From positions 372,001 to 436,000 of the forward strand of contig NZ_JAJIWP010000002.1 in NCBI RefSeq assembly GCF_020880975.1: 64,000 nucleotides of DNA. The letters run 5' to 3'. Positions 43,749 through 54,547 of the stretch are shown piece by piece; the stretch's first letter is position 1, and the number at the start of each line of letters is the position of its first letter. Origin of the DNA: Mucilaginibacter sp. UR6-1 (GTDB taxonomy: Bacteria > Bacteroidota > Bacteroidia > Sphingobacteriales > Sphingobacteriaceae). The translations under genes and the position numbers were made by a program. The notes under the pieces are model-generated. The model searched no databases. It worked only from the letters and a program-made list of their open reading frames with translations, and had not been told where the DNA came from.

Positions 43749-44738
43749 TTAAATATTTAAGATGTACTCGATCACTCTTTGGTCAACCTCAAACTTTCCC
43801 AACGCGCCGAGTTTTAATTCGTTTACGGCTGTTTCTACGTTAAAATTTTCGTCCGGGTTATAATTTATTCCCTCAAGCTCTAAAAAATATTTGCCTGCTT
43901 CAACTAAGCAGCTAAGCGGTATCAGGCCGATAAGCTCACTGCCGGTAACATTTGCACCAAGCTTTTGAGCCTGCCTGCGCACTTCCTCAAATACAATATG
44001 CACCGGTGTATGCTCAATGTTAGTGAGATTCATGGATACCTGGGCGGCATTATATTCATCCATATACCAGCCTATGGCCTTAACAAATTTAAGGCTGCCG
44101 GGCGCGCCCTTATAACCGCTTTCGCGCACGGCATAAGCTATTTTTTTTGCTACGTCTACAGATTTTGTATCAAGTGTAATGTTATAAGCCACCAGGTAAT
44201 TGCGTGCGCCGATCACGGTTGCGCCACGTTTGGCATCCATTTCGTCAGGGCCGTAGTCGGGCTGCCAGCCGGGTTGATTAATCTTATCAAAAAAACCTTC
44301 ATACTCGCCCGAGCGGATGACAGACAAATTGCTGCGACGATTATCGGGCTGCGAATTTTCGTACAGGTAAACGGGTATCTGTAACTCTTCGCCAACACGG
44401 CGGGCCAGTAAATCGGCATATTTAACCACTTCATCCATGCTGATGCCCCGCACCGGTACCAGCGGACAAACATCGGTAGCGCCCATGCGGGGGTGCTCGC
44501 CCTTCTGGGTGCGCATATCAATCAGTTGGCCTGCCGTTTTAATGGCGGCAAAGGCAGCATCAACCACGGCCTGCGGCTCACCAGCAAAGGTGATCACCGT
44601 GCGGTTGGCATCGTGCCCGGGGTCAACATTAAGCAGGCGTACACCCTCAACACTACTTATGGCATTGGCTATCGCGGCAATAGTTTCGGCATTGATGCCC
44701 TCGCTAAAGTTGGGTACGCATTCTATGATTTGTTTCAT
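43749..44738 (-). CDS. ftcD: Glutamate formimidoyltransferase
   Basis: Transfers the formimino group from formiminoglutamate to tetrahydrofolate, the last step of a histidine degradation route. The 329-residue single-domain form (without cyclodeaminase) begins MKQIIECVPNFSEGIN and has the catalytic region with RMGATDVCPLVPVRG, then NYLVAYNITLDTKSVD. ATG at 44736-44738 is chosen; seven upstream codons lack support. No hut genes in view. Confidence 0.92.
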   Translation of the reverse strand: MKQIIECVPNFSEGINAETIAAIANAISSVEGVRLLNVDPGHDANRTVITFAGEPQAVVDAAFAAIKTAGQLIDMRTQKGEHPRMGATDVCPLVPVRGISMDEVVKYADLLARRVGEELQIPVYLYENSQPDNRRSNLSVIRSGEYEGFFDKINQPGWQPDYGPDEMDAKRGATVIGARNYLVAYNITLDTKSVDVAKKIAYAVRESGYKGAPGSLKFVKAIGWYMDEYNAAQVSMNLTNIEHTPVHIVFEEVRRQAQKLGANVTGSELIGLIPLSCLVEAGKYFLELEGINYNPDENFNVETAVNELKLGALGKFEVDQRVIEYILNI

Positions 44739-44778
44739 GGGGATGATGTCGAATTTCAATGATCGTTATATTGATCGG

Positions 44779-45276
44779 TCATTCCTTACTTAAAGTGTCA
44801 ACTTTTTTCAATAAGTCAGGCATTCGGTTATAACCTTTCATTTCTCTGATTATTTGGGTTGCTTCTTTCAAGTTTATTCCTACTGATGAAACATACAATG
44901 GTTTTTGGCTCTGTCCGCGTAATAGCTCGTCTACAGTAGTAGAGTTGTTTTGAAATTTTGCCTTTGCAACACCAATTATAGCAACCTGTCCATTTAACGC
45001 TTCCCAAAGCTTACCACCTAAGCCATAGTTGCCATTATCATCAATAAATACATGACCATCGATAATAATTACATCTATATCACTAAGCCTTATTTTTGAA
45101 AGAAGTTTAAGAATGCAAGGAAGCTCCCTTTTGTAAAATCTCCCAGGTTCGTAATCTTCAATATTTGCAGCATATTCTACTATTGTAGCTTTTACTTCCT
45201 CCGAGCCAGGTATAAATATCAAACCAACCGCTTTTGCAATAGTACCTACGTAGTATACATCTATAGCTAAATACAT
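44779..45276 (-). CDS. Endonuclease V family protein
   Basis: A 165-residue short member of the endonuclease V (Nfi) family, which cleaves DNA or RNA near deoxyinosine or inosine. Metal-binding acidic residues fit: Asp5 in LAIDVYY, the glutamate in FYKRELPCIL (about 54) and the aspartate in IIDGHVFID (about 77). The substrate-binding helix region after it (NYGLGGKLWEAL) is divergent and lacks the usual HPRxxGLA, so activity may differ. ATG at 45274-45276 removes overlap with the upstream gene. Confidence 0.75.
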   Translation of the reverse strand: MYLAIDVYYVGTIAKAVGLIFIPGSEEVKATIVEYAANIEDYEPGRFYKRELPCILKLLSKIRLSDIDVIIIDGHVFIDDNGNYGLGGKLWEALNGQVAIIGVAKAKFQNNSTTVDELLRGQSQKPLYVSSVGINLKEATQIIREMKGYNRMPDLLKKVDTLSKE

Positions 45277-45280
45277 AATT

Positions 45281-45583
45281 TTAGGGCTTGGGACCAAAGT
45301 CAAACTCATCAATCAAGTTACCCTGCTCATCCCATTCACGGTACAACCCATAACGTTTATTAAAAGCTATGAACCACTCTTCTTTGATTTGTCCGTTGAG
45401 ATAATAATCCCTTTGTGCGCCTCCTAAATGACCATTTTCAAATTCCTCTTCACTTACCAGTATTCCGTCAATATATTGCACTATCGTGCCGGTAAACGGC
45501 TGCCCCTGATAATATAATATTTCTCCCCCGCCAGCGTCAAATCCTTTGTTCTCAAGATCTTCGTATGCTACTCTGAGTTCCAT
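45281..45583 (-). CDS. MORN-repeat/YwqK-like protein
   Basis: A 100-residue protein with MORN-like repeats: YYQGQPFTGTIVQYIDGILVSEEEFENG, QRDYYLNGQIKEEWFIAFNKRYGLYREWDEQGNLIDE. YwqK-like proteins are often annotated as antitoxins or immunity proteins, but no toxin is beside this one. It precedes the endonuclease V gene by 4 bp. Confidence 0.7.
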   Translation of the reverse strand: MELRVAYEDLENKGFDAGGGEILYYQGQPFTGTIVQYIDGILVSEEEFENGHLGGAQRDYYLNGQIKEEWFIAFNKRYGLYREWDEQGNLIDEFDFGPKP

Positions 45584-45609
45584 ATTAAAAAATAACTTAT
45601 ATGTTAATA

Positions 45610-46020
45610 TTAAGCTCTTTTCGAGCGCATGGCCTTTACCTGTTTCAACTGTTTGTTTTGGCTGAGCTGCTCATACTCGTCACTGCCCAAACCAAAAATT
45701 GCAACCTTTCCATCGGCATTGCTGTGTATGCCCCAGCCGTAGCGCTTGGCCAGGGTTGACGAGCGCAGACAGGCTTGCCCTTTTGAAAAATATTGTTTAC
45801 GCCCGGCAGCTTTTTCTGTTCCGCTGATATTATTCTTCAACGCGTAAGCCTCAAATATCACATCATCCGAAGTAAACTCATACGGATGATGCGCCATCAT
45901 ATCAAACTGAATGTTGGCGATTGATTTATTATCACCCTTTACCGGCGGAACCTCGGCCACCGTAACCGGACAATCGTCAGCTACCCGAATAAATGTATCG
46001 TAGTAATTAGTGGTGTGCAT
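45610..46020 (-). CDS. DUF6157 family protein
   Basis: A 136-residue cytosolic protein recognised by MHTTNYYDTFIRVADDCPVTVAEVPPVKGDN and IANIQFDMMAHHPYEFTSDDVIFE. The function of the family is unknown. The start overlaps the preceding gene's stop by 14 bp, so the two are translationally coupled. Confidence 0.75.
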   Translation of the reverse strand: MHTTNYYDTFIRVADDCPVTVAEVPPVKGDNKSIANIQFDMMAHHPYEFTSDDVIFEAYALKNNISGTEKAAGRKQYFSKGQACLRSSTLAKRYGWGIHSNADGKVAIFGLGSDEYEQLSQNKQLKQVKAMRSKRA

Positions 46021-46513
46021 TGGGTGATGTTTTGTACGCTTCTTTAAAACTATTATGATAAAATTTTAATAGCTTATCTAATGTTCGCCGATTAACATTC
46101 AAGTCTTCTACCAAAAATTGTTCATGACCTTTGGGGTGTTTATAAGTTAAATACGTTTTAGGGTATTTATAGCTTCCGGCGCGTATTGTTTTTATCCCTT
46201 TAATCTGATTCCATGTATAAAATGAAGTTGATGCTGTTTGTACACCTTTATTGTTAAGTATAATTTGAGGGGCAGGGTTGGTTGCTCGTCGATATTTCTT
46301 TACACCCAAATAAGCGCCTGTACATGTCAATACAAAGCCAATCGGTTGTTCGTTAAATACTGTTAAATAAATAATTCCAGCTATAGCGATGATTATGCTT
46401 ATAGTCATCTGGATTAAATTAGATGGTTTTGAATAATAAATGATTGTTTCTTCGGGCAACAAGTCGCTGTCATAACTCACTGCATCATCAGTAAATCGTT
46501 TAGTTTTTTCCAT
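46007..46513 (-). CDS. Membrane protein with two helices, unknown
   Basis: A 168-residue protein with two adjacent hydrophobic segments (MTISIIIAIAGIIYLTVF and PIGFVLTCTGAYLGV, about residues 32-68) followed by a beta-rich cytoplasmic domain similar to bacterial PH-like domains (WNQIKGIKTIRAGSYKYPKTYLTYKHPKGHEQFLVEDLNVNRRTLDKLL). The tail could bind a partner. It overlaps the DUF6157 gene and follows the DUF3037 gene by 5 bp. Confidence 0.65.
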   Translation of the reverse strand: MEKTKRFTDDAVSYDSDLLPEETIIYYSKPSNLIQMTISIIIAIAGIIYLTVFNEQPIGFVLTCTGAYLGVKKYRRATNPAPQIILNNKGVQTASTSFYTWNQIKGIKTIRAGSYKYPKTYLTYKHPKGHEQFLVEDLNVNRRTLDKLLKFYHNSFKEAYKTSPNAHH

Positions 46514-46518
46514 CTAAT

Positions 46519-46905
46519 TTACAAAACCAATTTCTCAAACAATATCTTCAACTTTTGCGCCGGGTCACCATCGCATAAACCCGGGTGTGTTTTTGATGAT
46601 TGTACCACCGTGCTGCGGGTAGCGGTTAACCACCTGAAACGTGAGGCTACATCCAGCGTACCGATAGGCCCACCGGCCTTGCTGCCCAGGCTGATCTGCT
46701 CAAAGGCGGCAAAGTGATGCTGCAAATCGTCAATATCAAGCTCGCTGTACAGGGCTTTCAGCCGGTCGGCATCAAGCTTGTACTCAAAGCCCAGATATTT
46801 TTGCTTCGGGCAATATAATATTACTCCTACGTTGATGAATTCCTCGCGTTCTACCCTGGGTACTACGCGCACTACGGCATACTCAAACAGTTGCGGCTCG
46901 GGCAT
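46519..46905 (-). CDS. DUF3037 protein
   Basis: A 128-residue DUF3037 protein (FEYAVVRVVPRVEREEFINVGVILYCP). It overlaps the 3' end of the HipA-like kinase gene by 23 bp. DUF3037 genes are often paired with HipA-family kinase genes in other bacteria, so they probably form a functional pair; what DUF3037 does is unknown. Confidence 0.8.
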   Translation of the reverse strand: MPEPQLFEYAVVRVVPRVEREEFINVGVILYCPKQKYLGFEYKLDADRLKALYSELDIDDLQHHFAAFEQISLGSKAGGPIGTLDVASRFRWLTATRSTVVQSSKTHPGLCDGDPAQKLKILFEKLVL

Positions 46906-47674
46906 GCTGTACCTCCTTTACAAAAACTTCCGACGCGGCAATGCGGCGGATCAAAAATTCATAATAAACATCTCTCCGCGCCTCGGGCTCCTCATCGCCC
47001 AGCCAGCTAACGGGTATCAGTTCAACTATTTTGCGGATGCGCTCATTGGTCAGTATGGCTTTAAAGTCCGCATCGGCCTGTTCTATCTGTGTAGCTAATG
47101 GCAGCAGCACATGGTCTTTTATCTGCGCGAAAGGGCGCAGCGCCATTTCCTGCCAGTTATCCCACGAGTGGTGGAAGTATAAGGATGCGCCATGATCTAT
47201 CAGCCACAACTCCTTATGCCAAACCAGCATATTGGTATTGCGCGGCGTGCGGTCAACATTGGTGAGCATGGCATCCAACCATACAATACGCGAGGCTAAC
47301 TGCTCATCCAGGCGGGTAACCACCGGGTCGAACGTTATAGCGCCCGACAGGTAATGCAACGCCAGGTTAAGGCCAACGCTGGCTTTCAGCAGGTCCTGTA
47401 TCTCCTCGTCGGGTTCTGAGCGGCCAAAGGCAGTATCCAGGTTAGCGAAAACCAATTCGGGCACCCTGAAACCAAGCAGGCGGGCCACTTCGCAGCCTAT
47501 CAGTTCGGCAATCAGCGCCTTAACGCCCTGCCCGGCACCGCGAAATTTGAGCACATATAAAAAATCGTCGTCGGCCTCGGCAATGGCCGGGAGCGAGCCT
47601 CCCTCGCGCAGTGGTGTAACGTAACGGGTTACGTTTACCATGCGCAGCTCCGGCTTAAAATCCGCGTTCTCCAT
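46883..47674 (-). CDS. HipA-like kinase
   Basis: A 263-residue protein resembling the kinase core of HipA. Candidate motifs: FLYVLKFRGAGQGVKALIAELIGCEVARLLG (ATP-binding lysine region, about 40-70), the catalytic loop WLDAMLTNVDRTPRNTNML (about 150-170) and the metal-binding LIDHGASLYF. The N-subdomain 1 of HipA is missing and no HipB-like DNA-binding partner is present. The next gene is DUF3037. ATG at 47672-47674 is chosen. Confidence 0.82.
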   Translation of the reverse strand: MENADFKPELRMVNVTRYVTPLREGGSLPAIAEADDDFLYVLKFRGAGQGVKALIAELIGCEVARLLGFRVPELVFANLDTAFGRSEPDEEIQDLLKASVGLNLALHYLSGAITFDPVVTRLDEQLASRIVWLDAMLTNVDRTPRNTNMLVWHKELWLIDHGASLYFHHSWDNWQEMALRPFAQIKDHVLLPLATQIEQADADFKAILTNERIRKIVELIPVSWLGDEEPEARRDVYYEFLIRRIAASEVFVKEVQHARAATV

Positions 47675-47866
47675 CCCGCTAAAATAAGGCAATAATGTTG
47701 AATTATATAGCCGCTTTGCAGTGCTTTGTAACAGCAATATAACCAAGCCGCATTAAATATTACCTGATAATCTTCGGATTTTAACCGATGTGCCGCGGGT
47801 TGGTGTTTTTACTGTTTTGGTGTTGTAATTTAACGTCATATAATCCCCTAAGCAATATTAAATATA

Positions 47867-50152
<2,286 letters not shown>

Positions 50153-50153
50153 T

Positions 50154-50193
50154 AAAACAACAACTGCCGGGTTTACCTGGCAGTTGTTGTTTT
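50154..50193. terminator. Bidirectional terminator overlapping the 3' end of the GH43 gene
   Basis: A 15-bp perfect stem (50154-50168 with 50179-50193; AAAACAACAACTGCC and complement). The S9 peptidase stop lies just before it. The GH43 stop codon (50173-50175) is in its loop and the codons for KTTTA are in the stem. Confidence 0.85.
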
Positions 50194-53100
50194 AGGCTGT
50201 ACCAGTTTAAAATATTTAAACCTGCCATAAGCGCTGCGCCCGCCGTAAATGGCCTGATATAAGCCGATCTGTAACGATTTGCCATCCAGGTCAGTACGTA
50301 GTATCGGGCTGCCGGGCAGGTTATTCCAATGCTTGCCATCATTACTGCCACGCAGGTAAAACAGGCTGCCGCTGCGCTGTATCTGCAAGTACGGGTAAAA
50401 ATTAAACCCCGACTGGTTGTTGCTTTGCATACGGTTACCGTTTTGCAGGTTGGTAACCAGGTTGCCTACACTCCATGCGGTAAAAATGCCGTTCTGTACC
50501 AGTTCGTCGGTTTTGCCTGAGCTATCTGCAACAAGCCTAACCATTAAACCCGCTTCGTTTGATCCGGACACTTTCTTCTCAGTCAGGCCGCTTACATCAG
50601 TAACCTGAGTTTCGGCAACAAAATCGCCTTGTAGGGTTTTGTATAAAAAAGGGCCATTGGGTTTGTTTCCATCCCATTTTGAGTCGGTTGATGATAGCAG
50701 TAAGCCGTTGGTGTCAACAGTTATTTTATCAGCCGTTTGCTGTGTGCCTTTGCCGATGATGCCATCCCAAATGCTACCTTTTGTTCCGGTGTTTAAATAG
50801 CTATGTGGCTTGTTGAAATCATCGTGCAGCGTAACAAAATTTTTGGCTGACGTATTTACGTTGAATGCTTTAGTGCTTGCGGATATATTACCCGAAGCAT
50901 CGCGCGTTTTTAAGGTATAACTGTAACCGGTATTAGGCTGCAGGCCATCGTTCACAAAATAAGGTTCATCTGTCCATCCGCTTGAGCGCCCACCGGCATG
51001 GCCCGATGTTTCGGTAAAATAATATTGCCTGCCGCTATTAACTGTTGTGTCCGCTTGCATGGCAATCATGTCCGCGCTTAGCGCTGTCGGAGCTTGATCC
51101 ATCATTGGTGCTTTAGATGATATTTTTAGTTTATTCTGCCATGCTGCGGTGAGCGATTGTAGTCCGCTATCACCCAATGTTTCGTTGATTATGATCAACC
51201 CGGCAATACTGTTAACAGCTACACGCTTTCCGTTTATATCGATAATGGATGGGATGGCATACCCACCGTTATTTTTAATAATCAGAGAACCGGCGTTTAC
51301 TTCCTCGCCATCTAAAAGCGTTTTAGTGCTGTTGCCGTTTACCGCTGTAGCTAAGTAATGCCAACCTTTTACACCGTTTATTTGCGCAAATATTGCCATG
51401 CCCAGCGTATAGTTTTGTAATGGAACGCTGCTATTTATACTGATATTTTTGATATTTGAAACCGTCATCCGCCCGGCTTCATCCTTAATTTCGGTGTTGT
51501 CTTCGCCTGAAAATTGCCCGCCCGAGGCGCCTTCATTTACCCACATATTAAGCCTGCCATAATTAAGCTTGGACGCGTCAAAATAATAACCGATGTTCTC
51601 TTTTTTGTTAGCGGATGCCAGAACCGTTATCGCCGAATCCGTAAGTGCATAGTCATACACCTGCAAGGCCGATATCGCCCCGCTAAACCCGGCACGGCCA
51701 TCATCCAACCCGCCAATCAGCATGTTTTTGGCCGGGCGTAAAAAAAGCATCTTGCCTTCGCTGTTATCCGGCTTGCCGTCAATAAATGTCTTTTCCACGC
51801 TGCCATCAAACGTAACGGCCATGTGGTGCCATTTTGCCGCCTCGGGTACGTTGGTGTAAGCGATATCGCCCCAGCCCCAATGCTGTACCGCGCCAAAATC
51901 CTTACTGCTGCCGTAGCCAAAAATAGCGTTGCGCAGGTCGTAATCGCCGTTGGTCCAGGTGAGGTAAGGTTCTTCCGGCTGGATAGCAGGGTTATAGATC
52001 CATGCCGATACGGTATAGCTGCTATTGCCGGTTAATGACAAGGGCACTTCAAAATCAGATGCCAGCCTTTCTATGCCGGTAAATACCAGTGCTTTGCGCC
52101 CGGCTACCATGTCTGCTACCGGCGCGTTGCTTCCCGCAGTAAAGTTTCCGCCTTGTTTGCCGTGGTTTGTCCACTGTTTAACAGCTTCGCCCGGCATCAG
52201 TTTATCAGCAGTCAGATCTACTACTAAACCATGATGTTGCACATCGGGCTGTTTGGCTGAGGCTGCGATGTCGCTTTCAGGCAGATCAAGATCAGCACCA
52301 TAAACCTTAACATTCCATATTGCTTTGTACAGGCCGGGGTATTCGGTGTTATTGATGGTGATCCTTATATAACGGGCTTTAACGTTTGCTTTATCAACCA
52401 TCGGGCTGCCATGCTGCAGGTTGTCGGTTCTGTCGGCAAAGGTTTGCCACTGTTTGCCATCGGCCGAATATTCTATTAAATATTGGTAATACCAGGTAGG
52501 ATATTCAAACTGCGTAAGAATGGTTTTTACGGTTTGTGTTTTACACAGGTCAACCTGCAGCCAGGCAGGGGATTGGTTATCGCCCGATTTCCAAAGGGTG
52601 CCATTGTTATTATCCAGGGCAAATTCCGGCTTAAAATCATCGCTGTAATATGAGGAGGCCGTAACCGGTTTTTGATATGCCAGATCAGCAGCGGTGATTG
52701 TATTCTTGGCCAATAAACCAATGCCAATATGAGTGGGTATTACTTTTTCAATATTGCCATCTTTATCAAAAACCAATTTATCGGCACATACCTGCCGGTG
52801 AAAACCGCCGCCCGAATGCGGGTTGTTATGCCGGTGATAAACGATGTAATACTCGCCCTTAATCTCAATCACCGATTGATGGCCCGGGCCGTGTACCGTA
52901 CCATCGGCATTGGTGGTAAGTATAGGGTTGTTTTTACCGTAGGTGAATGGCCCCATCGGGCCTTTGTTACTCATTACATATTGCACGCGGTAAGTTTCGT
53001 TTTCGCAATAGCCCGATGAATAGGTGAGGTAATAAATTCCCTTACGTTTAAACATGAACGGTGCCTCAAAAAAATCTTTGGCGATGGTATTAGGTATCTT

Positions 53101-53673
53101 ATCCAGCGCCGAAAAAGTTTTCATATCGGCATTAAGCCTGCCAACGCCCACGCCGCTGTTGGGGTATATGCCCCAGGTGCCCCAATGCATGTAAAACTGC
53201 CCGTCGTCATCTCTAAAGGTTTGCCCGTCAAGCGTGATCACATTGGGTATCATTAAGTTGGTTACGATGGGTTTATTGTCTGCGTTCAATGGTGTCCAGG
53301 GGCCTATAGGGGTGTTACTCCATGCGCCGAAAATTTCAACCGGCTGGCAATAGTACATGTAGTATTTACCATCGTTACCCAAAGTAACATCGGGCGCCCA
53401 GATGAACTTAGTGGTAGGCCAGTTCATATCGTGCATGGTCCAGTTCACAAAATCCTTTGATGTCCATACCTGCGATGGGCCGTGTCCGCCGCCATTGCCA
53501 TCGGTAGTGGCGTAAATGTAGTAGGTGTCGCCAAATTTTTTCACTGTAGGGTCGGCAAAGTAGCCGGGGATGATGGGGTTGCCATTACCGGGCTTCTGGG
53601 CGGCATTGGGCTGTGCAAATAATGGATAACCAAACAACATCATTATCAGCAACAGGCAGGCATTACGCGGCAT
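50173..53673 (-). CDS. Secreted multidomain GH43 glycosidase
   Basis: A 1166-residue exported protein. Signal peptide about 1-20 (LIMMLFGYPLFAQ). Then a GH43 five-bladed propeller (about 30-320) with NPIIPGYFADPTVKKFGDTYYIY (catalytic aspartate), IWAPDVTLGNDGKYYMYYC and VHGPGHQSVIEIKGEYYIVYHRH; a discoidin-like F5/8 domain (about 345-460); a LamG-like domain (about 490-690); a second beta-rich region; and a C-terminal DUF1349/LamG-like sandwich (about 950-1150). Probable arabinan or xylan target. No SusC/SusD pair is next to it. Confidence 0.88.
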   Translation of the reverse strand: MPRNACLLLIMMLFGYPLFAQPNAAQKPGNGNPIIPGYFADPTVKKFGDTYYIYATTDGNGGGHGPSQVWTSKDFVNWTMHDMNWPTTKFIWAPDVTLGNDGKYYMYYCQPVEIFGAWSNTPIGPWTPLNADNKPIVTNLMIPNVITLDGQTFRDDDGQFYMHWGTWGIYPNSGVGVGRLNADMKTFSALDKIPNTIAKDFFEAPFMFKRKGIYYLTYSSGYCENETYRVQYVMSNKGPMGPFTYGKNNPILTTNADGTVHGPGHQSVIEIKGEYYIVYHRHNNPHSGGGFHRQVCADKLVFDKDGNIEKVIPTHIGIGLLAKNTITAADLAYQKPVTASSYYSDDFKPEFALDNNNGTLWKSGDNQSPAWLQVDLCKTQTVKTILTQFEYPTWYYQYLIEYSADGKQWQTFADRTDNLQHGSPMVDKANVKARYIRITINNTEYPGLYKAIWNVKVYGADLDLPESDIAASAKQPDVQHHGLVVDLTADKLMPGEAVKQWTNHGKQGGNFTAGSNAPVADMVAGRKALVFTGIERLASDFEVPLSLTGNSSYTVSAWIYNPAIQPEEPYLTWTNGDYDLRNAIFGYGSSKDFGAVQHWGWGDIAYTNVPEAAKWHHMAVTFDGSVEKTFIDGKPDNSEGKMLFLRPAKNMLIGGLDDGRAGFSGAISALQVYDYALTDSAITVLASANKKENIGYYFDASKLNYGRLNMWVNEGASGGQFSGEDNTEIKDEAGRMTVSNIKNISINSSVPLQNYTLGMAIFAQINGVKGWHYLATAVNGNSTKTLLDGEEVNAGSLIIKNNGGYAIPSIIDINGKRVAVNSIAGLIIINETLGDSGLQSLTAAWQNKLKISSKAPMMDQAPTALSADMIAMQADTTVNSGRQYYFTETSGHAGGRSSGWTDEPYFVNDGLQPNTGYSYTLKTRDASGNISASTKAFNVNTSAKNFVTLHDDFNKPHSYLNTGTKGSIWDGIIGKGTQQTADKITVDTNGLLLSSTDSKWDGNKPNGPFLYKTLQGDFVAETQVTDVSGLTEKKVSGSNEAGLMVRLVADSSGKTDELVQNGIFTAWSVGNLVTNLQNGNRMQSNNQSGFNFYPYLQIQRSGSLFYLRGSNDGKHWNNLPGSPILRTDLDGKSLQIGLYQAIYGGRSAYGRFKYFKLVQPKTTTAR

Positions 53674-54074
53674 ATATAATCAAGCTAAGTTTAAACCGAC
53701 CAATGTAGTTAACCTTGTAGGTTGTTTTTTAACTGAAATTAGCTGTTAGTTACCGTTAATTAACCTCAGCCCATCCCTCTCCAAAGGAGAGGGAGTGTGC
53801 GCTTTAACAACAATCATGTCATTTCTCCTTGCACAACCCCTCCTAAATCCTCCCGAGGGGAAAACAGGAGGACTTCTACAAAACTTTAAATATAGAAAAG
53901 GAGCGTAGGCCTGCCGGGAAACCGGGCCAAGGAGTATGGCCTGTGCGGATGAAGGTTTTTTCCGGCTTGATGTTTGGTTACTTTCGCACCAAGGGAATTA
54001 ACTGGCCTCTGCGGCCAAGAGCAGACTGACGATGGTTAAAGCATAAATCCATCATAAAGCATAGCATCTTCACT

Positions 54075-54234
54075 ACCTGTCCTCAATTTCTTTTGAGCGA
54101 TCAAAAGAAACAAAACTCGCCGGCTACGCCCTGCCCGGTGAAAGTTTGTGCTTTGGCAGGGTTTGTGCTGCTCCGGGCATTTCTGATGCCGGTAATAGAG
54201 GTTATTTAAGGTTGTGCTTTTGCTTTGTGGAGCT
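54075..54234. repeat. Dispersed repeat, copy 2
   Basis: Same sequence family and orientation as 27335-27492, differing by scattered substitutions and small indels. Flanked by other repeats, not by 7-bp arrays. Confidence 0.75.
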
Positions 54235-54314
54235 AAATCAATTCCCTCCTTGTGGAGGGTAGGGAGGGGTTTCACCGAATTTTAATTTCTACTTACTTCG
54301 CTCTAAAAATTTAT

Positions 54315-54396
54315 GTCATTTCGAGCGCCAGCGAGAAATCTGTACGCATTCAGTAGCAAAGCGACAGATTTCTCCTCGTACCTCGTTCGAAATGAC
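54315..54396. mobile_element. MITE-like element with GTCATTTCGA ends
   Basis: Ends GTCATTTCGA (54315-54324) and TCGAAATGAC (54387-54396) are perfect inverted copies, and GAGAAATCTGT pairs with ACAGATTTCTC further in. About 82 bp, non-coding. Outline resembles the element at 25641-25723 (both have CGAGGTACGA on one arm). Confidence 0.65.
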
Positions 54397-54517
54397 AAGA
54401 GTTATAAAGCCATTATCAAAGTCCTCCCCCTGGGGGAGGACTTAGGAGGGGTTGAGGGGTTCAATATTCTATAAATCTTTTACATAATGATGTAAGAGAT
54501 GAGCACCTTGCTATAGG

Positions 54518-54525
54518 TAAATTTG
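54518..54525 (+). promoter_or_regulatory. TAnnTTTG element of the copper operon
   Basis: TAAATTTG, 22 bp before the copA ATG. No clear -33 TTTG or dyad operator was seen close by. Confidence 0.45.
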
Positions 54526-54547
54526 TAATGTAAATTAAAGGATCATT

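Larger units (their letters stand above)
53674..54547. other. Repeat-rich intergenic region between the GH43 gene and copA
   Basis: About 870 bp without a convincing gene. From left: an AT-rich leader of the GH43 gene; a CCCTCTCC/GGAGAGGG palindrome (53774-53792); a CCCCTCC/GAGGGG stretch (53837-53877); an unassigned sequence to about 54070; the second copy of the dispersed repeat (54075-54234); a GGGAGGGG stretch (54257-54271); a MITE-like element (54315-54396); a TCCTCCCCCTGGGGGAGGA palindrome (54421-54439); and the copA promoter. Confidence 0.6.

Noticed and set aside
50173..53673. Polysaccharide utilisation locus around the GH43 gene
   Set aside because: No SusC/SusD pair, sensor or second glycosidase is adjacent.
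54036..54275. Minus-strand frame of 79 codons in the dispersed repeat
   Set aside because: Low-complexity translation of repeat sequence; the related copy at 27335-27492 does not keep a matching independent gene.
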